NCBI RefSeq assembly: GCF_003369925.1
Contig: NZ_LARY01000002.1
Location: forward strand, 1,054,001-1,118,000
Reading direction: 5' to 3'
Source: Listeria kieliensis
GTDB taxonomy: Bacteria; Bacillota; Bacilli; Lactobacillales; Listeriaceae
Length of the DNA stretch: 64,000 bases
Part shown: in pieces, positions 26,647 through 36,201 of the stretch
How positions within the stretch are numbered: the first letter of the stretch is position 1
Layout of the letters: each line of letters starts with the position of its first letter
Made by a program: the position numbers and the translations under genes
Notes under the pieces: generated by a model
The model's input: the letters and a program-made list of their open reading frames with translations, nothing else
Database searches by the model: none
What the model was told of the DNA's origin: nothing

Positions 26647-27326
26647 AAAATATCCTTTTTCATTAATGTGACATATGCGCAAAGTAAAATAACGATCATA
26701 ATGCCTGTTGTGATAAATAAAGTAGCAATTTCTTGCAGTAAGTTTTTCATTCCGATATATTCGTAAATCACTGAAGGAAGCTCGTTAAGCGATAAAGCAA
26801 AGCAAATAATGTTGAAAAGGAAAGCTGCGATGAAAGTAAGTAGCTTAGAGCGAAATGCAAAATATAATAAAATGCAAAGACTGGCTAGAATAAGTTGACT
26901 TAGAAAAAGCGTTAAACTTTTCAAGACAAAGCTTGTAGCGAAACTGGTAAGTGCGGGAAATCTGCTTGAAAAAATAAAACTGATAATGGTTGAGAATAAC
27001 CAAGTTATCCAAATAAGTAAGTTAACAAGAAAGAGCTGAAGACAGGCTTGCTGTAGCCAAGTTTTCCTGCTTTGCGTAAAGGCGATATCATTAATTTGCA
27101 AATGCAGAACAGACAAATTCGCGATTAAACTAACATTGAAATAAACGATAAATAATAAAAAGCGGCTAAAAATAGACTGGAATGCTGAGCTGAGATCATC
27201 TGCACCTAGATAAACAGGAATAAACGAAAAAGAATAGAGAATCACTAGAACGCCTAGGCCAATGTAGAGTGGAGTAAAGAGTTTGGATTTTGTTATTTGC
27301 TGTTTCCAAAGTTTACCAAAAGACAC
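26643..27326 (-). CDS. membrane subunit 2 of the ABC cassette
   Basis: A 227-residue integral membrane protein with about six hydrophobic segments (for example PLYIGLGVLVILYSFSFIPV near residue 19 and TLFITTGIMIVILLCAYVTL near 201). It starts with GTG 27326 behind GAGGAGTGAG and overlaps the upstream gene by 14 bp. I see no conserved motif beyond membrane topology. It is translationally coupled on both sides. Confidence 0.72.
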   Translation of the reverse strand: MSFGKLWKQQITKSKLFTPLYIGLGVLVILYSFSFIPVYLGADDLSSAFQSIFSRFLLFIVYFNVSLIANLSVLHLQINDIAFTQSRKTWLQQACLQLFLVNLLIWITWLFSTIISFIFSSRFPALTSFATSFVLKSLTLFLSQLILASLCILLYFAFRSKLLTFIAAFLFNIICFALSLNELPSVIYEYIGMKNLLQEIATLFITTGIMIVILLCAYVTLMKKDIL

Positions 27327-28113
27327 GTTTTCTCACTCCTCGAAAAATAAAATAGGCACTATAGCAAATGAGGGCGAAAAGAATAACTAAGATAGGGAGC
27401 CATTGAATGTTTGTGGTAAGAGCCGTTTCCCTTGTGAACTCAAATGGAGCAAAACTCCCAATTTCAAGTGTGGGCAAAAAGGAAGAAATAATTAACAAAG
27501 CAATTTGCAAGATAAGCCCTGACATGAGTGCGATGAATGAATTTTTTATCCATAATAAACTTGCTGTGACAAATAAAGAGAATAATCCCCCCCAAAAAGC
27601 TGACCACATGATAGATAGTATTGCGTGGAGAAGCGGGTGTGAATAATAAAGTGAAACAAATAAGGTGTTTTGGTGGATGATCAAGAGGTTTGAATTAAGC
27701 AAGTTATCAGGGATGATATTTGGAAATAAAAGAAAATATAAGCCTAAATTAACAGCCAATGGGATAAGAATGACAATAAAGCCCAAACCGAAAGAGATGC
27801 TAAGATAGCTTCCCAACACTTGCCTAATATTTGCTTTAATAAGGCTTTGATAGACGAAACCAGAGTCTATATCTTTTCGTAAGAGTATTCCTGCCGGGAG
27901 AGCTGCAATTAAAGGGAGTAAGATGAAAAAGACAGCGGACATCGTATTGAAAGGATCAATTGACATCCATTTAGTATAAGGAGAGTCAAAGAACTTATTT
28001 TCTGTTGCTAAGTGAATGGAAGGATAAATTTGTAAAAGGGGAATCAGTAAAATGAGTAATAATAAAGCAAAAATATAACGTCTGTTAATCCGTCTAAGGA
28101 TGAATTTGAACAT
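27313..28113 (-). CDS. membrane subunit 1 of the ABC cassette
   Basis: A 266-residue integral membrane protein with six or seven hydrophobic segments. An N-terminal helix (YIFALLLLILLIPLLQIY, about 13-30) is followed by an outside loop (about 31-52), then SAVFFILLPLIAALPAGILL and DIDSGFVYQSLIKANIRQVLGSYL, which resembles the second helix and coupling loop of ABC-2 permeases. ATG 28113 follows AAGAAGTG. It lies 61 bp downstream of the small secreted protein gene. Confidence 0.75.
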   Translation of the reverse strand: MFKFILRRINRRYIFALLLLILLIPLLQIYPSIHLATENKFFDSPYTKWMSIDPFNTMSAVFFILLPLIAALPAGILLRKDIDSGFVYQSLIKANIRQVLGSYLSISFGLGFIVILIPLAVNLGLYFLLFPNIIPDNLLNSNLLIIHQNTLFVSLYYSHPLLHAILSIMWSAFWGGLFSLFVTASLLWIKNSFIALMSGLILQIALLIISSFLPTLEIGSFAPFEFTRETALTTNIQWLPILVILFALICYSAYFIFRGVRKRVFW

Positions 28114-28174
28114 GATTTCACTTCTTTCGTTTATTATATAAGCAAATTATTATATGATTGTCCTCTAGTAGTGC

Positions 28175-28582
28175 TTATCTGACAGAGTCAGGACTCCATA
28201 CTCCTCGAGCATGAGCGTTAGCAAATCGACGTGAATCTATTCTCACAGAGACGCCAGATCCATATCTTTCGACGGCTAAATTATAAAGAAAGGTTGCTTG
28301 CCCTCCTGGATAGCTTCGATATATTCGACCGCCTGAAACATCTCGACCATCATATAAAGCTGCCCAGATATTGATGTATGTCGATCCAGAGGTTGTTTTG
28401 TTGTAGTAAGCAGTGCGATTATCTTTTTTGCGTGCGGGGGTATGATCATCTGGACTCCATATTCTATATTCATTTCCCCATGATGTATTACCATGATTGC
28501 TGGCTAAAGCATCAGTAGCGAAGCCAAAGCCAAGGAGTGATAAGGAAAGCACTAAAAACGGTATAATTTTCTTAATATTCAT
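28175..28582 (-). CDS. small secreted protein of the ABC cassette, bacteriocin-like or DUF2712-like
   Basis: A 135-residue precursor with a clear signal peptide (KKIIPFLVLSLSLLGFGF, cleavage expected after ALA27). The mature part is about 108 residues, without cysteine, rich in Arg, Tyr, Ser and Gly, and beta-like (RKKDNRTAYYNKTTSGSTYINIWAALYDG). The end repeats the start: YRIWSPDDHTPAR and ARGVWSPDSVR share WSPD. This pattern, and the ABC genes downstream, recalls DUF2712 proteins and, more loosely, lactococcin-972-type bacteriocins. I cannot decide between them. ATG 28582 follows AGGATAATTTAT. TATAAT at 28641-28636 with TTATGT 17 bp upstream is a possible promoter. It is the first gene of the six-gene unit. 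Confidence 0.65.
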   Translation of the reverse strand: MNIKKIIPFLVLSLSLLGFGFATDALASNHGNTSWGNEYRIWSPDDHTPARKKDNRTAYYNKTTSGSTYINIWAALYDGRDVSGGRIYRSYPGGQATFLYNLAVERYGSGVSVRIDSRRFANAHARGVWSPDSVR

Positions 28583-28929
28583 ATAAATTATCCTAGTCTA
28601 TGATTATTCATGAGTGTAAAAGAGTGCGAGGATTCATTATAATAATTCGCTTACCTCAACATAATAACTTATCCAAACAATCATTGCAAATTTTCTGAAA
28701 AAGTAAAAAAATAAATGTTTATATTTTATAGATCGGATATAGTCTAAATGTTTTTCGGCGTATTAGTAAAAAAAATTGGATGGTATTAAAAAATAAGGAA
28801 CTTAGTATCATATTTCAAACAAAATATGTCTATATTTTGAACTCTCAATAAAAAAATAAATTTTAGAGACGATACCTAAAAATGATTTCAGAGCAAGGCA
28901 AGTCTATTTGTTTAGATCGGGAATATCTC
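28583..28929. other. AT-rich intergenic region between the ABC cassette and the str operon
   Basis: About 350 bp of very AT-rich sequence between two divergent units. Besides the possible minus-strand promoter at 28636-28664 I see no gene, RNA or repeat in it. Confidence 0.5.
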
Positions 28930-28958
28930 TTGACACCCACGGCTCAAAGTGCTATCAT
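28930..28958 (+). promoter_or_regulatory. str operon promoter
   Basis: TTGACA (28930-28935), exactly 17 bp of spacer, and TATCAT (28953-28958) make a strong sigma-A promoter. It gives a leader of about 125 nt before rpsL. Confidence 0.85.
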
Positions 28959-28968
28959 AATCAAGGTG

Positions 28969-29032
28969 CCTCTTCTATAGAGGTCTTGAAAATGAAAATT
29001 GTTGTAGATCATCTACAGCACTTTTATTTTTT
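28969..29032 (+). promoter_or_regulatory. structured leader of the str operon
   Basis: Two small inverted repeats, CCTCT/AGAGG (28969-28983) and TGTAG/CTACA (29003-29017), lie between the promoter and rpsL. The second is followed closely by a T-rich run (29022-29032), like a weak attenuator. A regulatory role is possible but not shown. Confidence 0.35.
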
Positions 29033-29090
29033 CGAAAAAATGAACCACCTGGATGTGTGGAACTACTAAAGGAAAGGAGGAACCCATCCA

Positions 29091-29504
29091 ATGCCTACTA
29101 TTAACCAATTAGTTCGCAAACCGCGTCAATCTAAATCGAAAAAATCTGACTCTCCAGCACTTAACAAGGGACTAAACACTTTCAAGCGTGAACTTACTGA
29201 TGTAAATTCTCCGCAAAAACGTGGTGTTTGTACTCGTGTTGGTACAATGACTCCGAAAAAACCGAACTCCGCGCTTCGTAAATATGCTCGTGTGCGTTTG
29301 AGTAACGGAATCGAGGTTACAGCTTATATCCCAGGTATCGGACACAACTTGCAAGAGCACAGCGTTGTTCTTATTCGTGGTGGACGTGTAAAAGACTTAC
29401 CAGGGGTACGTTACCATATCGTACGTGGTGCTCTTGATACAGCTGGTGTTGAAAATAGAGCTCAAAGCCGTTCTAAATACGGTACGAAAAAACCTAAAAA
29501 ATAA
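29091..29504 (+). CDS. rpsL: 30S ribosomal protein S12
   Basis: A 137-residue decoding-centre protein. Lys56 in [14 protein letters not shown] and the later [13 protein letters not shown] are the wild-type sequences of the streptomycin-resistance sites, so no resistance change is present. GGAAAGGAGG precedes ATG 29091. It is the first gene of the str operon; no L7Ae-like gene precedes it, unlike in B. subtilis. Confidence 0.98.
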   Translation: MPTINQLVRKPRQSKSKKSDSPALNKGLNTFKRELTDVNSPQKRGVCTRVGTMTPKKPNSALRKYARVRLSNGIEVTAYIPGIGHNLQEHSVVLIRGGRVKDLPGVRYHIVRGALDTAGVENRAQSRSKYGTKKPKK

Positions 29505-29545
29505 TAGATTTATTTTAAATTCCATTTATGAAAGGAGGATATCCA

Positions 29546-30016
29546 ATGCCTCGTAAAGGTCCTGTTGCTAAACGTGACGTTTTGCCAGATCCGATTTACA
29601 ATTCTAAACTTGTAACTCGTCTAATCAATAAAATGATGGTTGACGGTAAACGTGGAAAATCCCAAGCGATTCTATACGCTGCTTTCGATATCATTAAAGA
29701 AGAAACTGGAAACGATCCTATGGAAGTTTTCGATCAAGCGATCAAAAACATCATGCCAGTTCTTGAAGTAAAAGCTCGTCGTGTCGGCGGTGCGAACTAC
29801 CAAGTTCCAGTTGAAGTACGCGCTGATCGTCGTACTACTCTTGGTCTTCGTTGGTTAGTAAACTATGCGCGTCTTCGTGGAGAAAGAACGATGGAACTTC
29901 GTCTTGCTCGCGAAATCATGGATGCAGCGAACAACACTGGTGCATCTGTTAAGAAACGCGAAGATACACACAAAATGGCGGAAGCAAACCGTGCATTCGC
30001 TCACTATCGCTGGTAA
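29546..30016 (+). CDS. rpsG: 30S ribosomal protein S7
   Basis: A 156-residue 16S rRNA-binding protein that starts assembly of the 30S head. [20 protein letters not shown] at the start and [19 protein letters not shown] at the end are family sequences. The frame opens at 29528, but GGAGG at 29534 points to ATG 29546. An 79-bp gap leads to fusA. Confidence 0.98.
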   Translation: MPRKGPVAKRDVLPDPIYNSKLVTRLINKMMVDGKRGKSQAILYAAFDIIKEETGNDPMEVFDQAIKNIMPVLEVKARRVGGANYQVPVEVRADRRTTLGLRWLVNYARLRGERTMELRLAREIMDAANNTGASVKKREDTHKMAEANRAFAHYRW

Positions 30017-30095
30017 TCAGAAATTGGCTGCTGCTTTCTTTTTTGAAACTCGGCTAGCCGTTTAAAAAAATGTTTTATGGAAGGAGAAAGACAAC

Positions 30096-32183
30096 ATGGC
30101 AAGAGAGTTCTCCTTAGAAAAGACACGTAATATTGGGATTATGGCGCACATTGATGCTGGTAAAACCACTACTACGGAACGTATTCTTTTCTATACAGGG
30201 CGTATTCACAAAATTGGTGAAACGCATGAAGGTGCCTCCCAAATGGACTGGATGGAGCAGGAACAAGAACGTGGTATCACGATCACTTCTGCTGCAACAA
30301 CAGCTCAGTGGAAAGGTTACCGTGTAAATATCATTGATACACCGGGACACGTAGACTTCACAGTTGAAGTTGAACGTTCGCTTCGTGTACTTGATGGTGC
30401 GGTTGCTGTTCTAGATGCACAATCTGGTGTTGAACCGCAAACAGAAACTGTTTGGCGTCAAGCTACTACTTACGGGGTTCCTCGTGTAGTATTCGTCAAC
30501 AAAATGGACAAAATTGGCGCGGATTTCTTATATTCTGTAGGAACTTTGCATGAACGTTTACAAGCTAATGCTCATCCGATTCAACTTCCAATCGGTGCAG
30601 AAGATACTTTCACTGGTATCATCGACTTGATTGATATGCACGCATTGTACTATGAAGATGACCTTGGAAACGATCCACATATCAAAGAAATTCCTGAAGA
30701 TATGAAAGATCTTGCTGAAGAATATCATGGTAAACTTATCGAAGCAGTTGCTGAACTTGATGAGGAACTTATGATGAAATATCTAGAAGGTGAAGAAATC
30801 ACAAAAGACGAACTTAAAGCTGCGATCCGTAAAGGAACACTAGCTGTTGAGTTTTACCCAGTCGTTTGTGGTACTGCATTTAAAAACAAAGGTGTTCAAC
30901 CAATGCTTGATGCAGTTCTTGACTACCTTCCAGCTCCAACTGACGTTCCTGCTATCAAAGGTACTCTACCTGATGGTGAAGAATCTGAACGTCACGCAAG
31001 CGATGAAGAACCATTCTCATCTCTTGCATTTAAAGTTATGACTGACCCTTATGTTGGCCGTCTAACTTTCTTCCGCGTTTACTCTGGTACTTTGAACTCT
31101 GGTTCTTACGTACAAAACTCAACAAAAGGTAAACGTGAACGTGTAGGTCGTATCCTACAAATGCACGCTAACCACCGTGAAGAAATTGATATTGTTTACG
31201 CTGGTGATATCGCTGCAGCTGTAGGTCTTAAAGACACTACTACTGGGGACACACTATGTGATGAAAAGAACCAAATTATCTTGGAATCCATGGAATTCCC
31301 AGAACCAGTTATCTCGGTTGCAATCGAACCTAAATCGAAAGCAGACCAAGATAAAATGGGTCAAGCTCTTGCAAAACTTGCAGAAGAAGATCCAACTTTC
31401 CGTACTGAAACAAACACGGAAACTGGTCAAACGATCATCTCTGGTATGGGTGAACTTCACCTTGATATCTTAGTTGACCGTATGAAACGTGAATTCCGCG
31501 TTGAAGCTAACGTTGGGGCTCCGCAAGTATCTTACCGTGAAACATTCCGCTCTGCAGCTGACGTCGAAGGTAAATTTGTTCGTCAATCTGGTGGTCGTGG
31601 ACAATATGGTCACGTTGTAATTCACTTCGAACCTAACGAAGAAGGTAAAGGCTTCGAATTTGAAAATGCGATTGTCGGTGGGGTTGTTCCTCGTGAATAT
31701 ATTCCAGCTGTTCAAGCAGGTCTTGAAGGCGCACTTGAAAATGGTGTCCTTGCAGGTTATCCGCTAATCGACATTAAAGCAAAACTATTTGATGGTTCTT
31801 ACCATGACGTTGACTCCAACGAAATGGCCTTCAAAGTAGCTGCTAGCATGGCGCTTCGTAACGCTGCTAAGAAATGTAACCCAGTTCTTCTTGAACCAAT
31901 TATGAGCGTTGAAGTTGTTATCCCAGAGGAATATCTTGGGGATATCATGGGTAACATTACAAGCCGCCGTGGTCGTGTAGATGGCATGGAAGCTCGCGGA
32001 AACGCACAAGTTGTTCGTGCTTTCGTTCCACTTGCAGAAATGTTTGGTTACGCAACAGACCTTCGTTCATCGACTCAAGGTCGCGGAACTTACACAATGC
32101 AATTTGACCACTATGAAGAAACACCTAAAGCAATTACTGAAGAAATCATCAAGAAAAACGGCGGAAACAAAGGCGAAGAATAA
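30096..32183 (+). CDS. fusA: elongation factor G
   Basis: A 695-residue translational GTPase that drives translocation and ribosome recycling. G1 (AHIDAGKTT, 17-25), the switch region [12 protein letters not shown]3 DTPGHVDF and G4 NKMDK are all intact, and domains II-V follow in normal length. ATG 30096 follows AAGGAGAAAG. It is the third gene of the str operon. Confidence 0.98.
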   Translation: MAREFSLEKTRNIGIMAHIDAGKTTTTERILFYTGRIHKIGETHEGASQMDWMEQEQERGITITSAATTAQWKGYRVNIIDTPGHVDFTVEVERSLRVLDGAVAVLDAQSGVEPQTETVWRQATTYGVPRVVFVNKMDKIGADFLYSVGTLHERLQANAHPIQLPIGAEDTFTGIIDLIDMHALYYEDDLGNDPHIKEIPEDMKDLAEEYHGKLIEAVAELDEELMMKYLEGEEITKDELKAAIRKGTLAVEFYPVVCGTAFKNKGVQPMLDAVLDYLPAPTDVPAIKGTLPDGEESERHASDEEPFSSLAFKVMTDPYVGRLTFFRVYSGTLNSGSYVQNSTKGKRERVGRILQMHANHREEIDIVYAGDIAAAVGLKDTTTGDTLCDEKNQIILESMEFPEPVISVAIEPKSKADQDKMGQALAKLAEEDPTFRTETNTETGQTIISGMGELHLDILVDRMKREFRVEANVGAPQVSYRETFRSAADVEGKFVRQSGGRGQYGHVVIHFEPNEEGKGFEFENAIVGGVVPREYIPAVQAGLEGALENGVLAGYPLIDIKAKLFDGSYHDVDSNEMAFKVAASMALRNAAKKCNPVLLEPIMSVEVVIPEEYLGDIMGNITSRRGRVDGMEARGNAQVVRAFVPLAEMFGYATDLRSSTQGRGTYTMQFDHYEETPKAITEEIIKKNGGNKGEE

Positions 32184-32301
32184 TCGTTGCATTTCTGACC
32201 GACATCAAGTATAACTTTAATTAGGAAGTACTTGCCGAGTGAAATTCACTTGGCAGCTATTAAATATCATTTTTTTAAACATTAAGGAGGATTTTATTAA
32301 A

Positions 32302-33486
32302 ATGGCAAAAGAAAAATTTGACCGCTCAAAACCCCATGTAAACGTTGGAACAATTGGACACGTCGACCATGGTAAAACTACACTAACTGCAGCTATCACT
32401 ACAGTTCTATCTAAAGACGGAATGGCACAAGCATCTGCTTATGACCAAATCGATGGTGCACCAGAAGAACGCGAACGTGGTATCACTATCTCTACTGCAC
32501 ACGTAGAGTATGAAACTGCTAACCGTCACTATGCACACGTTGACTGCCCAGGACACGCTGACTATGTTAAAAACATGATCACTGGTGCTGCGCAAATGGA
32601 CGGAGCTATCCTAGTAGTATCTGCTGCTGATGGCCCAATGCCACAAACTCGTGAACACATTCTTCTATCTCGTCAAGTAGGTGTTCCTTACATCGTTGTA
32701 TTCCTAAACAAATGCGACATGGTTGATGACGAAGAACTACTTGAACTAGTTGAAATGGAAGTTCGTGAACTTCTAAGCGAATACGACTTCCCTGGCGATG
32801 ACATTCCTGTAATCAAAGGTTCTGCACTTAAAGCTCTTGAAGGAGACGCTGAATGGGAAGGCAAAATCCATGAATTAATGGATGCTGTTGATTCTTACAT
32901 TCCAACTCCAGAACGTGATCATGACAAACCATTCATGATGCCAGTCGAAGACGTATTCTCGATCACTGGTCGTGGTACAGTTGCAACTGGACGTGTTGAA
33001 CGTGGACAAATTAAAGTTGGTGACGAAGTTGAAATCATCGGTATCAAAGACACTTCTAAATCAACTGTTACTGGTGTAGAAATGTTCCGTAAGCTTCTTG
33101 ACTATGCTGAAGCTGGAGACAACATCGGTGCACTTCTTCGTGGGGTTGCTCGTGAAGACATCGAACGTGGACAAGTTCTTGCTCAACCAGGATCGATTAC
33201 TCCACACACTAAGTTCGAAGCTGAAGTTTATGTTTTAACTAAAGAAGAAGGTGGACGTCACACTCCATTCTTCTCAAACTACCGCCCACAATTCTACTTC
33301 CGTACAACTGACGTAACTGGTGTTGTAGAACTTCCAGCAGGTACTGAAATGGTTATGCCTGGAGACAACATTACAATTACAGTTGAACTTATCGCTCCAA
33401 TCGCGATTGAAGAAGGTACTAAATTCTCAATCCGTGAAGGTGGACGTACAGTAGGCGCTGGTGTTGTAGCTAAAATCGACAAATAA
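32302..33486 (+). CDS. tuf: elongation factor Tu
   Basis: A 394-residue GTPase that brings aminoacyl-tRNA to the ribosome. GHVDHGKTT (19-27), DCPGHADY and NKCDMVDD are intact. The frame opens at 32239; AAGGAGGATTT points to ATG 32302. The 118-bp gap after fusA holds a hairpin (TGCC-AGTGAA/TTCACT-GGCA near 32233-32254), perhaps a pause or processing site, and may carry a separate tuf promoter. Confidence 0.98.
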   Translation: MAKEKFDRSKPHVNVGTIGHVDHGKTTLTAAITTVLSKDGMAQASAYDQIDGAPEERERGITISTAHVEYETANRHYAHVDCPGHADYVKNMITGAAQMDGAILVVSAADGPMPQTREHILLSRQVGVPYIVVFLNKCDMVDDEELLELVEMEVRELLSEYDFPGDDIPVIKGSALKALEGDAEWEGKIHELMDAVDSYIPTPERDHDKPFMMPVEDVFSITGRGTVATGRVERGQIKVGDEVEIIGIKDTSKSTVTGVEMFRKLLDYAEAGDNIGALLRGVAREDIERGQVLAQPGSITPHTKFEAEVYVLTKEEGGRHTPFFSNYRPQFYFRTTDVTGVVELPAGTEMVMPGDNITITVELIAPIAIEEGTKFSIREGGRTVGAGVVAKIDK

Positions 33487-33506
33487 TAATTTTATTTGTT
33501 CTATAA

Positions 33507-33541
33507 AAGTCGGTGAAGCATTTATGCTTCCCGGCTTTTTT
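33507..33541 (+). terminator. terminator of the str operon
   Basis: AAGTCGG-GAAGCAT (33507-33521, one bulged T) pairs with ATGCTTC-CCGGCTT (33524-33537) and is followed by T residues. Confidence 0.85.
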
Positions 33542-33603
33542 GTTGCTTTTCCGGCTCTGACAGGCGTATGCTTGATAGAGAAAAGGAAAGGTAGGGGTAA
33601 AGG

Positions 33604-33996
33604 ATGACAGCAGAAGAAAGAAGATTACAAATCAAAGCAAAATGTGCGGAGTTTGGCGGTGGCTATGCGCAGCTAGTTGAACCTATTAACGATATGCTAC
33701 TTGCACTAGATGCAGACATTTCGCAGGAAACGGCAGATCAAGTGCTTTTGAATATTGAACTCTATGCAAAAGGGGAGAAATACTTGCCAGATTGCCATCT
33801 GGATGAAAGTAATCATTTCCTAGATGACGGTATAAAAGCATTGAAAGCAGGCGATCTTGGGAATGCGGCTTTGCAGTTATTTGGAGCGGGGCTCAACTTT
33901 GCAAGTTTTGCTGCGAAAGCAAATGGCGTGAAAACGGTGGAAGCGCATCCGATGCTTGCTGAACGTTTCAAGCGCTTGAAGGAAATCGAGGACTAA
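33604..33996 (+). CDS. hypothetical protein, mostly helical
   Basis: A 130-residue soluble protein that I do not recognise. It starts MTAEERRLQIKAKCAEFGGGYAQLVEP and contains GIKALKAGDLGNAALQLFGAGLNFASFAAKANG, a helix-rich stretch that looks like a helical-repeat or lipid/peptide-groove surface. It has no signal peptide or membrane segment. ATG 33604 follows GGTAGGGGTAAAGG. It forms its own short unit between the tuf terminator and a strong bidirectional hairpin. Codon use is like that of its neighbours, so it is probably resident rather than newly acquired. Confidence 0.7.
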   Translation: MTAEERRLQIKAKCAEFGGGYAQLVEPINDMLLALDADISQETADQVLLNIELYAKGEKYLPDCHLDESNHFLDDGIKALKAGDLGNAALQLFGAGLNFASFAAKANGVKTVEAHPMLAERFKRLKEIED

Positions 33997-34000
33997 CAAA

Positions 34001-34028
34001 AAGGAACTTGGCATCCGCCAAGTTCCTT
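34001..34028. terminator. bidirectional terminator
   Basis: Perfect 12-bp stem AAGGAACTTGGC (34001-34012) and GCCAAGTTCCTT (34017-34028) with loop ATCC, flanked by A and T runs. It lies between the hypothetical gene and dmkB. Confidence 0.93.
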
Positions 34029-34036
34029 TTTTACGC

Positions 34037-35017
34037 CTAAATTTGGCGGGTTAAAATTTCGTTTGTTAGCGCCGAAAGTTGATCGCGATAGGCACCTTCC
34101 GGCAACTTAGCGATTTCTTTTTGGGCCTTTTTCGTGTATTTACCTGCGAGCTCAAATGCCTGCGCCGTGCCTTGATAGCGGTTGATAAGTGTTGTTAGTT
34201 CGCGGAGGTCCGCGTCTGTCATCTCCGCTTTCTTGCCAAGAAGAGGTTCAAAATCCTGCTTATGGCCACGCATAGCATAGATGAGCGGCAGCGAGTAGAC
34301 GCCTTGGAGAACGTCGTTTAGCACAGGTTTTCCGAGGCCGTCGTCTGTACTCGTATAGTCCAGAACATCGTCAATGATTTGAAACGCCATGCCGAGGTAA
34401 TGCCCGATATTCCAAGCTTTGATCGCAAGTGCGCGAGGAGCTTTGCTAGAAACTGCGCCAGAATAGCAACTCAGGGCAAACAGCTGCGCCGTTTTCCCTG
34501 AAATGCGCGCGAGATAGGCCTTTACGGACACATTTAAATCGTAGCGCGTGCGCATTTGATCGAGCTCACCCATCAAAATTTTCTCGATGTTTTTACTGCT
34601 GAATTCAATGTTCGAAATCGAATCCGAGTGTTTCGATAAAATCTTAAAACAAATGGTGAATAAATAGTCGCCCGTGTAAACGGCATAATGATTGCCATAT
34701 TTTGAATTAATAGTTGGCTTGCCACGCCGAATCGAAGACTCATCCACCACATCATCGTGAATGAGCGTTGCCATATGTAGAACTTCGAGAGCAGCCGCAA
34801 CAGAGATAGCGCGATCCCGGTCGTAATCCGGACCGAGGTTCGCTGAAAGCAAGGCAAAAGCCGGTCGAAGTAGTTTGCCACCAGCGTGAATCAGTGCTTT
34901 GATGTTTTCCTCAACGCGTTTATCACGAATTTGAATATTTTCCTCGATTGTTTGAAGCACGTCGGCAAGATCGGTTTTTAGTTCTGGATAATGTTCCCAC
35001 ATGGAATGAAGTTGCAT
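34037..35017 (-). CDS. dmkB: polyprenyl diphosphate synthase DmkB of the EET locus
   Basis: A 326-residue trans-prenyltransferase that makes the isoprenoid tail of quinones. The first aspartate-rich motif is HDDVVDES (near residue 88) and the second is QIIDDVLDYT (near 213); GGKLLRPAF (46-54) binds the diphosphate. ATG 35017 follows AAAAGGAG. It lies 21 bp after eetB on the same strand. In L. monocytogenes this gene of the EET locus supplies a special demethylmenaquinone together with dmkA. Confidence 0.92.
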   Translation of the reverse strand: MQLHSMWEHYPELKTDLADVLQTIEENIQIRDKRVEENIKALIHAGGKLLRPAFALLSANLGPDYDRDRAISVAAALEVLHMATLIHDDVVDESSIRRGKPTINSKYGNHYAVYTGDYLFTICFKILSKHSDSISNIEFSSKNIEKILMGELDQMRTRYDLNVSVKAYLARISGKTAQLFALSCYSGAVSSKAPRALAIKAWNIGHYLGMAFQIIDDVLDYTSTDDGLGKPVLNDVLQGVYSLPLIYAMRGHKQDFEPLLGKKAEMTDADLRELTTLINRYQGTAQAFELAGKYTKKAQKEIAKLPEGAYRDQLSALTNEILTRQI

Positions 35018-35038
35018 AGCGAAACTCCTTTTTTCTAT

Positions 35039-35581
35039 TTATTCGAGTGTGCGCTGTTCTTGTTTAGCACTTAAAAATACGCGCAGGGTTTCAACGTTTT
35101 GCAGCAAATAATTAGCCGCGATTCCCACCGCGATTCCCGAAAGAATACCGATAAAGGAAAGGACAGGTAAGTAAAGCATAACGCTCCAAGAACCCGCGAT
35201 CCAGCTTGCGACAACTAGTTGACCAACGTTGTGCAGGATTCCTCCGGTCGTGCTGACCCCAATGATGCTGACATTTTTAGGGCCTAATTTTTGTACCGCC
35301 CACATGCCGATAAAGCTAAGTAGAGCTCCAGCTGCGCTGTACAAAAACGTAGAAATAGTTCCGCCGAGTAAAGTGGAAAGCACGAGGCGAATAATAATAA
35401 TCATAAAAGTATCTTTCGTTGAGAGTGTGTAGAGCGAAATACAAGTAATAATATTAGCGAGTCCGAGTTTTGCTCCTGGTGCAAATGCAAAGGGGAAGGG
35501 AATAGCTCGTTCTAGTAAGCTAATAACAACAGCTTGTGCTGCGAGCAGTGCAATATAAACAAGGCGCTTATTTTTCGTCAT
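35039..35581 (-). CDS. eetB: EetB, Gx-transporter-type membrane protein
   Basis: A 180-residue protein with about five hydrophobic segments, of the family named heptaprenyl diphosphate synthase component I. FPFAFAPGAKLGLANIITCIS, RLVLSTLLGGTISTFLYS and GVSTTGGILHNVGQLVVA are family motifs. EetB is required for EET in L. monocytogenes, but its biochemical role is not known. GTG 35590 is too close to AAGGAAAG, so ATG 35581 is preferred. It lies between eetA and dmkB. Confidence 0.88.
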   Translation of the reverse strand: MTKNKRLVYIALLAAQAVVISLLERAIPFPFAFAPGAKLGLANIITCISLYTLSTKDTFMIIIIRLVLSTLLGGTISTFLYSAAGALLSFIGMWAVQKLGPKNVSIIGVSTTGGILHNVGQLVVASWIAGSWSVMLYLPVLSFIGILSGIAVGIAANYLLQNVETLRVFLSAKQEQRTLE

Positions 35582-35613
35582 AAAGTTCACTTTCCTTTTT
35601 TCTTCCTAAACAA

Positions 35614-36054
35614 TCAAGAAGAAATAATCATATCGTCGTCATCATTGTTGTTGTTTGAATCGCCATCCGTTGCCTTCACTTCGATGACAAGTTTGTGAGG
35701 CAGACAAACAATCGTTTCCCCACGTTTAGTAATAGCGCCCGTTCGAACACAAACTTGGTCGCCGCAAGTAGCTTTAGAAATTCGAATTTGTTCATCTTTG
35801 ACTTCGATCGTGTTTGAATCACCATCCGCTTGTGTAATGGTGAAGGATTCTGTACCAGTATGCCCAGTTAAAGCCACTTTTTTATATTCCTTGCCATCTA
35901 CCGTAATGACAGCAGTAAGTCCTTGATTCGCTATGCTTTTCGGCTCGTTTGCTTTAACGTATGAGAAAATAGCTAGAGGTAAAAAAGAAAGCAATGTAAG
36001 CAAAACGACAAGAACAATATCAAAACGGCGAATCATTTTTAAATAAGGTTTCAC
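35614..36054 (-). CDS. eetA: EetA, NusG domain II-type exported protein
   Basis: A 146-residue protein with an N-terminal membrane segment (VLVVLLTLLSFLPLAIFSYV) and an outer domain ending in CGDQVCVRTGAITKRGETIVCLPHKLVIEV, the NusG-domain-II-like signature with three cysteines. It has an acidic tail of Asn and Asp residues before MIISS. GGAGGAGGG sets the GTG start at 36054, not the ATG at 36075. EetA is needed for EET in L. monocytogenes; the function is unclear. Confidence 0.88.
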   Translation of the reverse strand: MKPYLKMIRRFDIVLVVLLTLLSFLPLAIFSYVKANEPKSIANQGLTAVITVDGKEYKKVALTGHTGTESFTITQADGDSNTIEVKDEQIRISKATCGDQVCVRTGAITKRGETIVCLPHKLVIEVKATDGDSNNNNDDDDMIISS

Positions 36055-36201
36055 TTGCTTCCCTCCTCCAATCATTTTCCTATCCCTCTCATTGTATAGG
36101 ATTTAAGCGGAAAAATATACCGTTTTTATTTTAAATCTATGAAGAAAATAAGAGGAGCGAAATCCACCAATGGGACTTCGCTCCTTGTTCAAAGTTATCC
36201 G

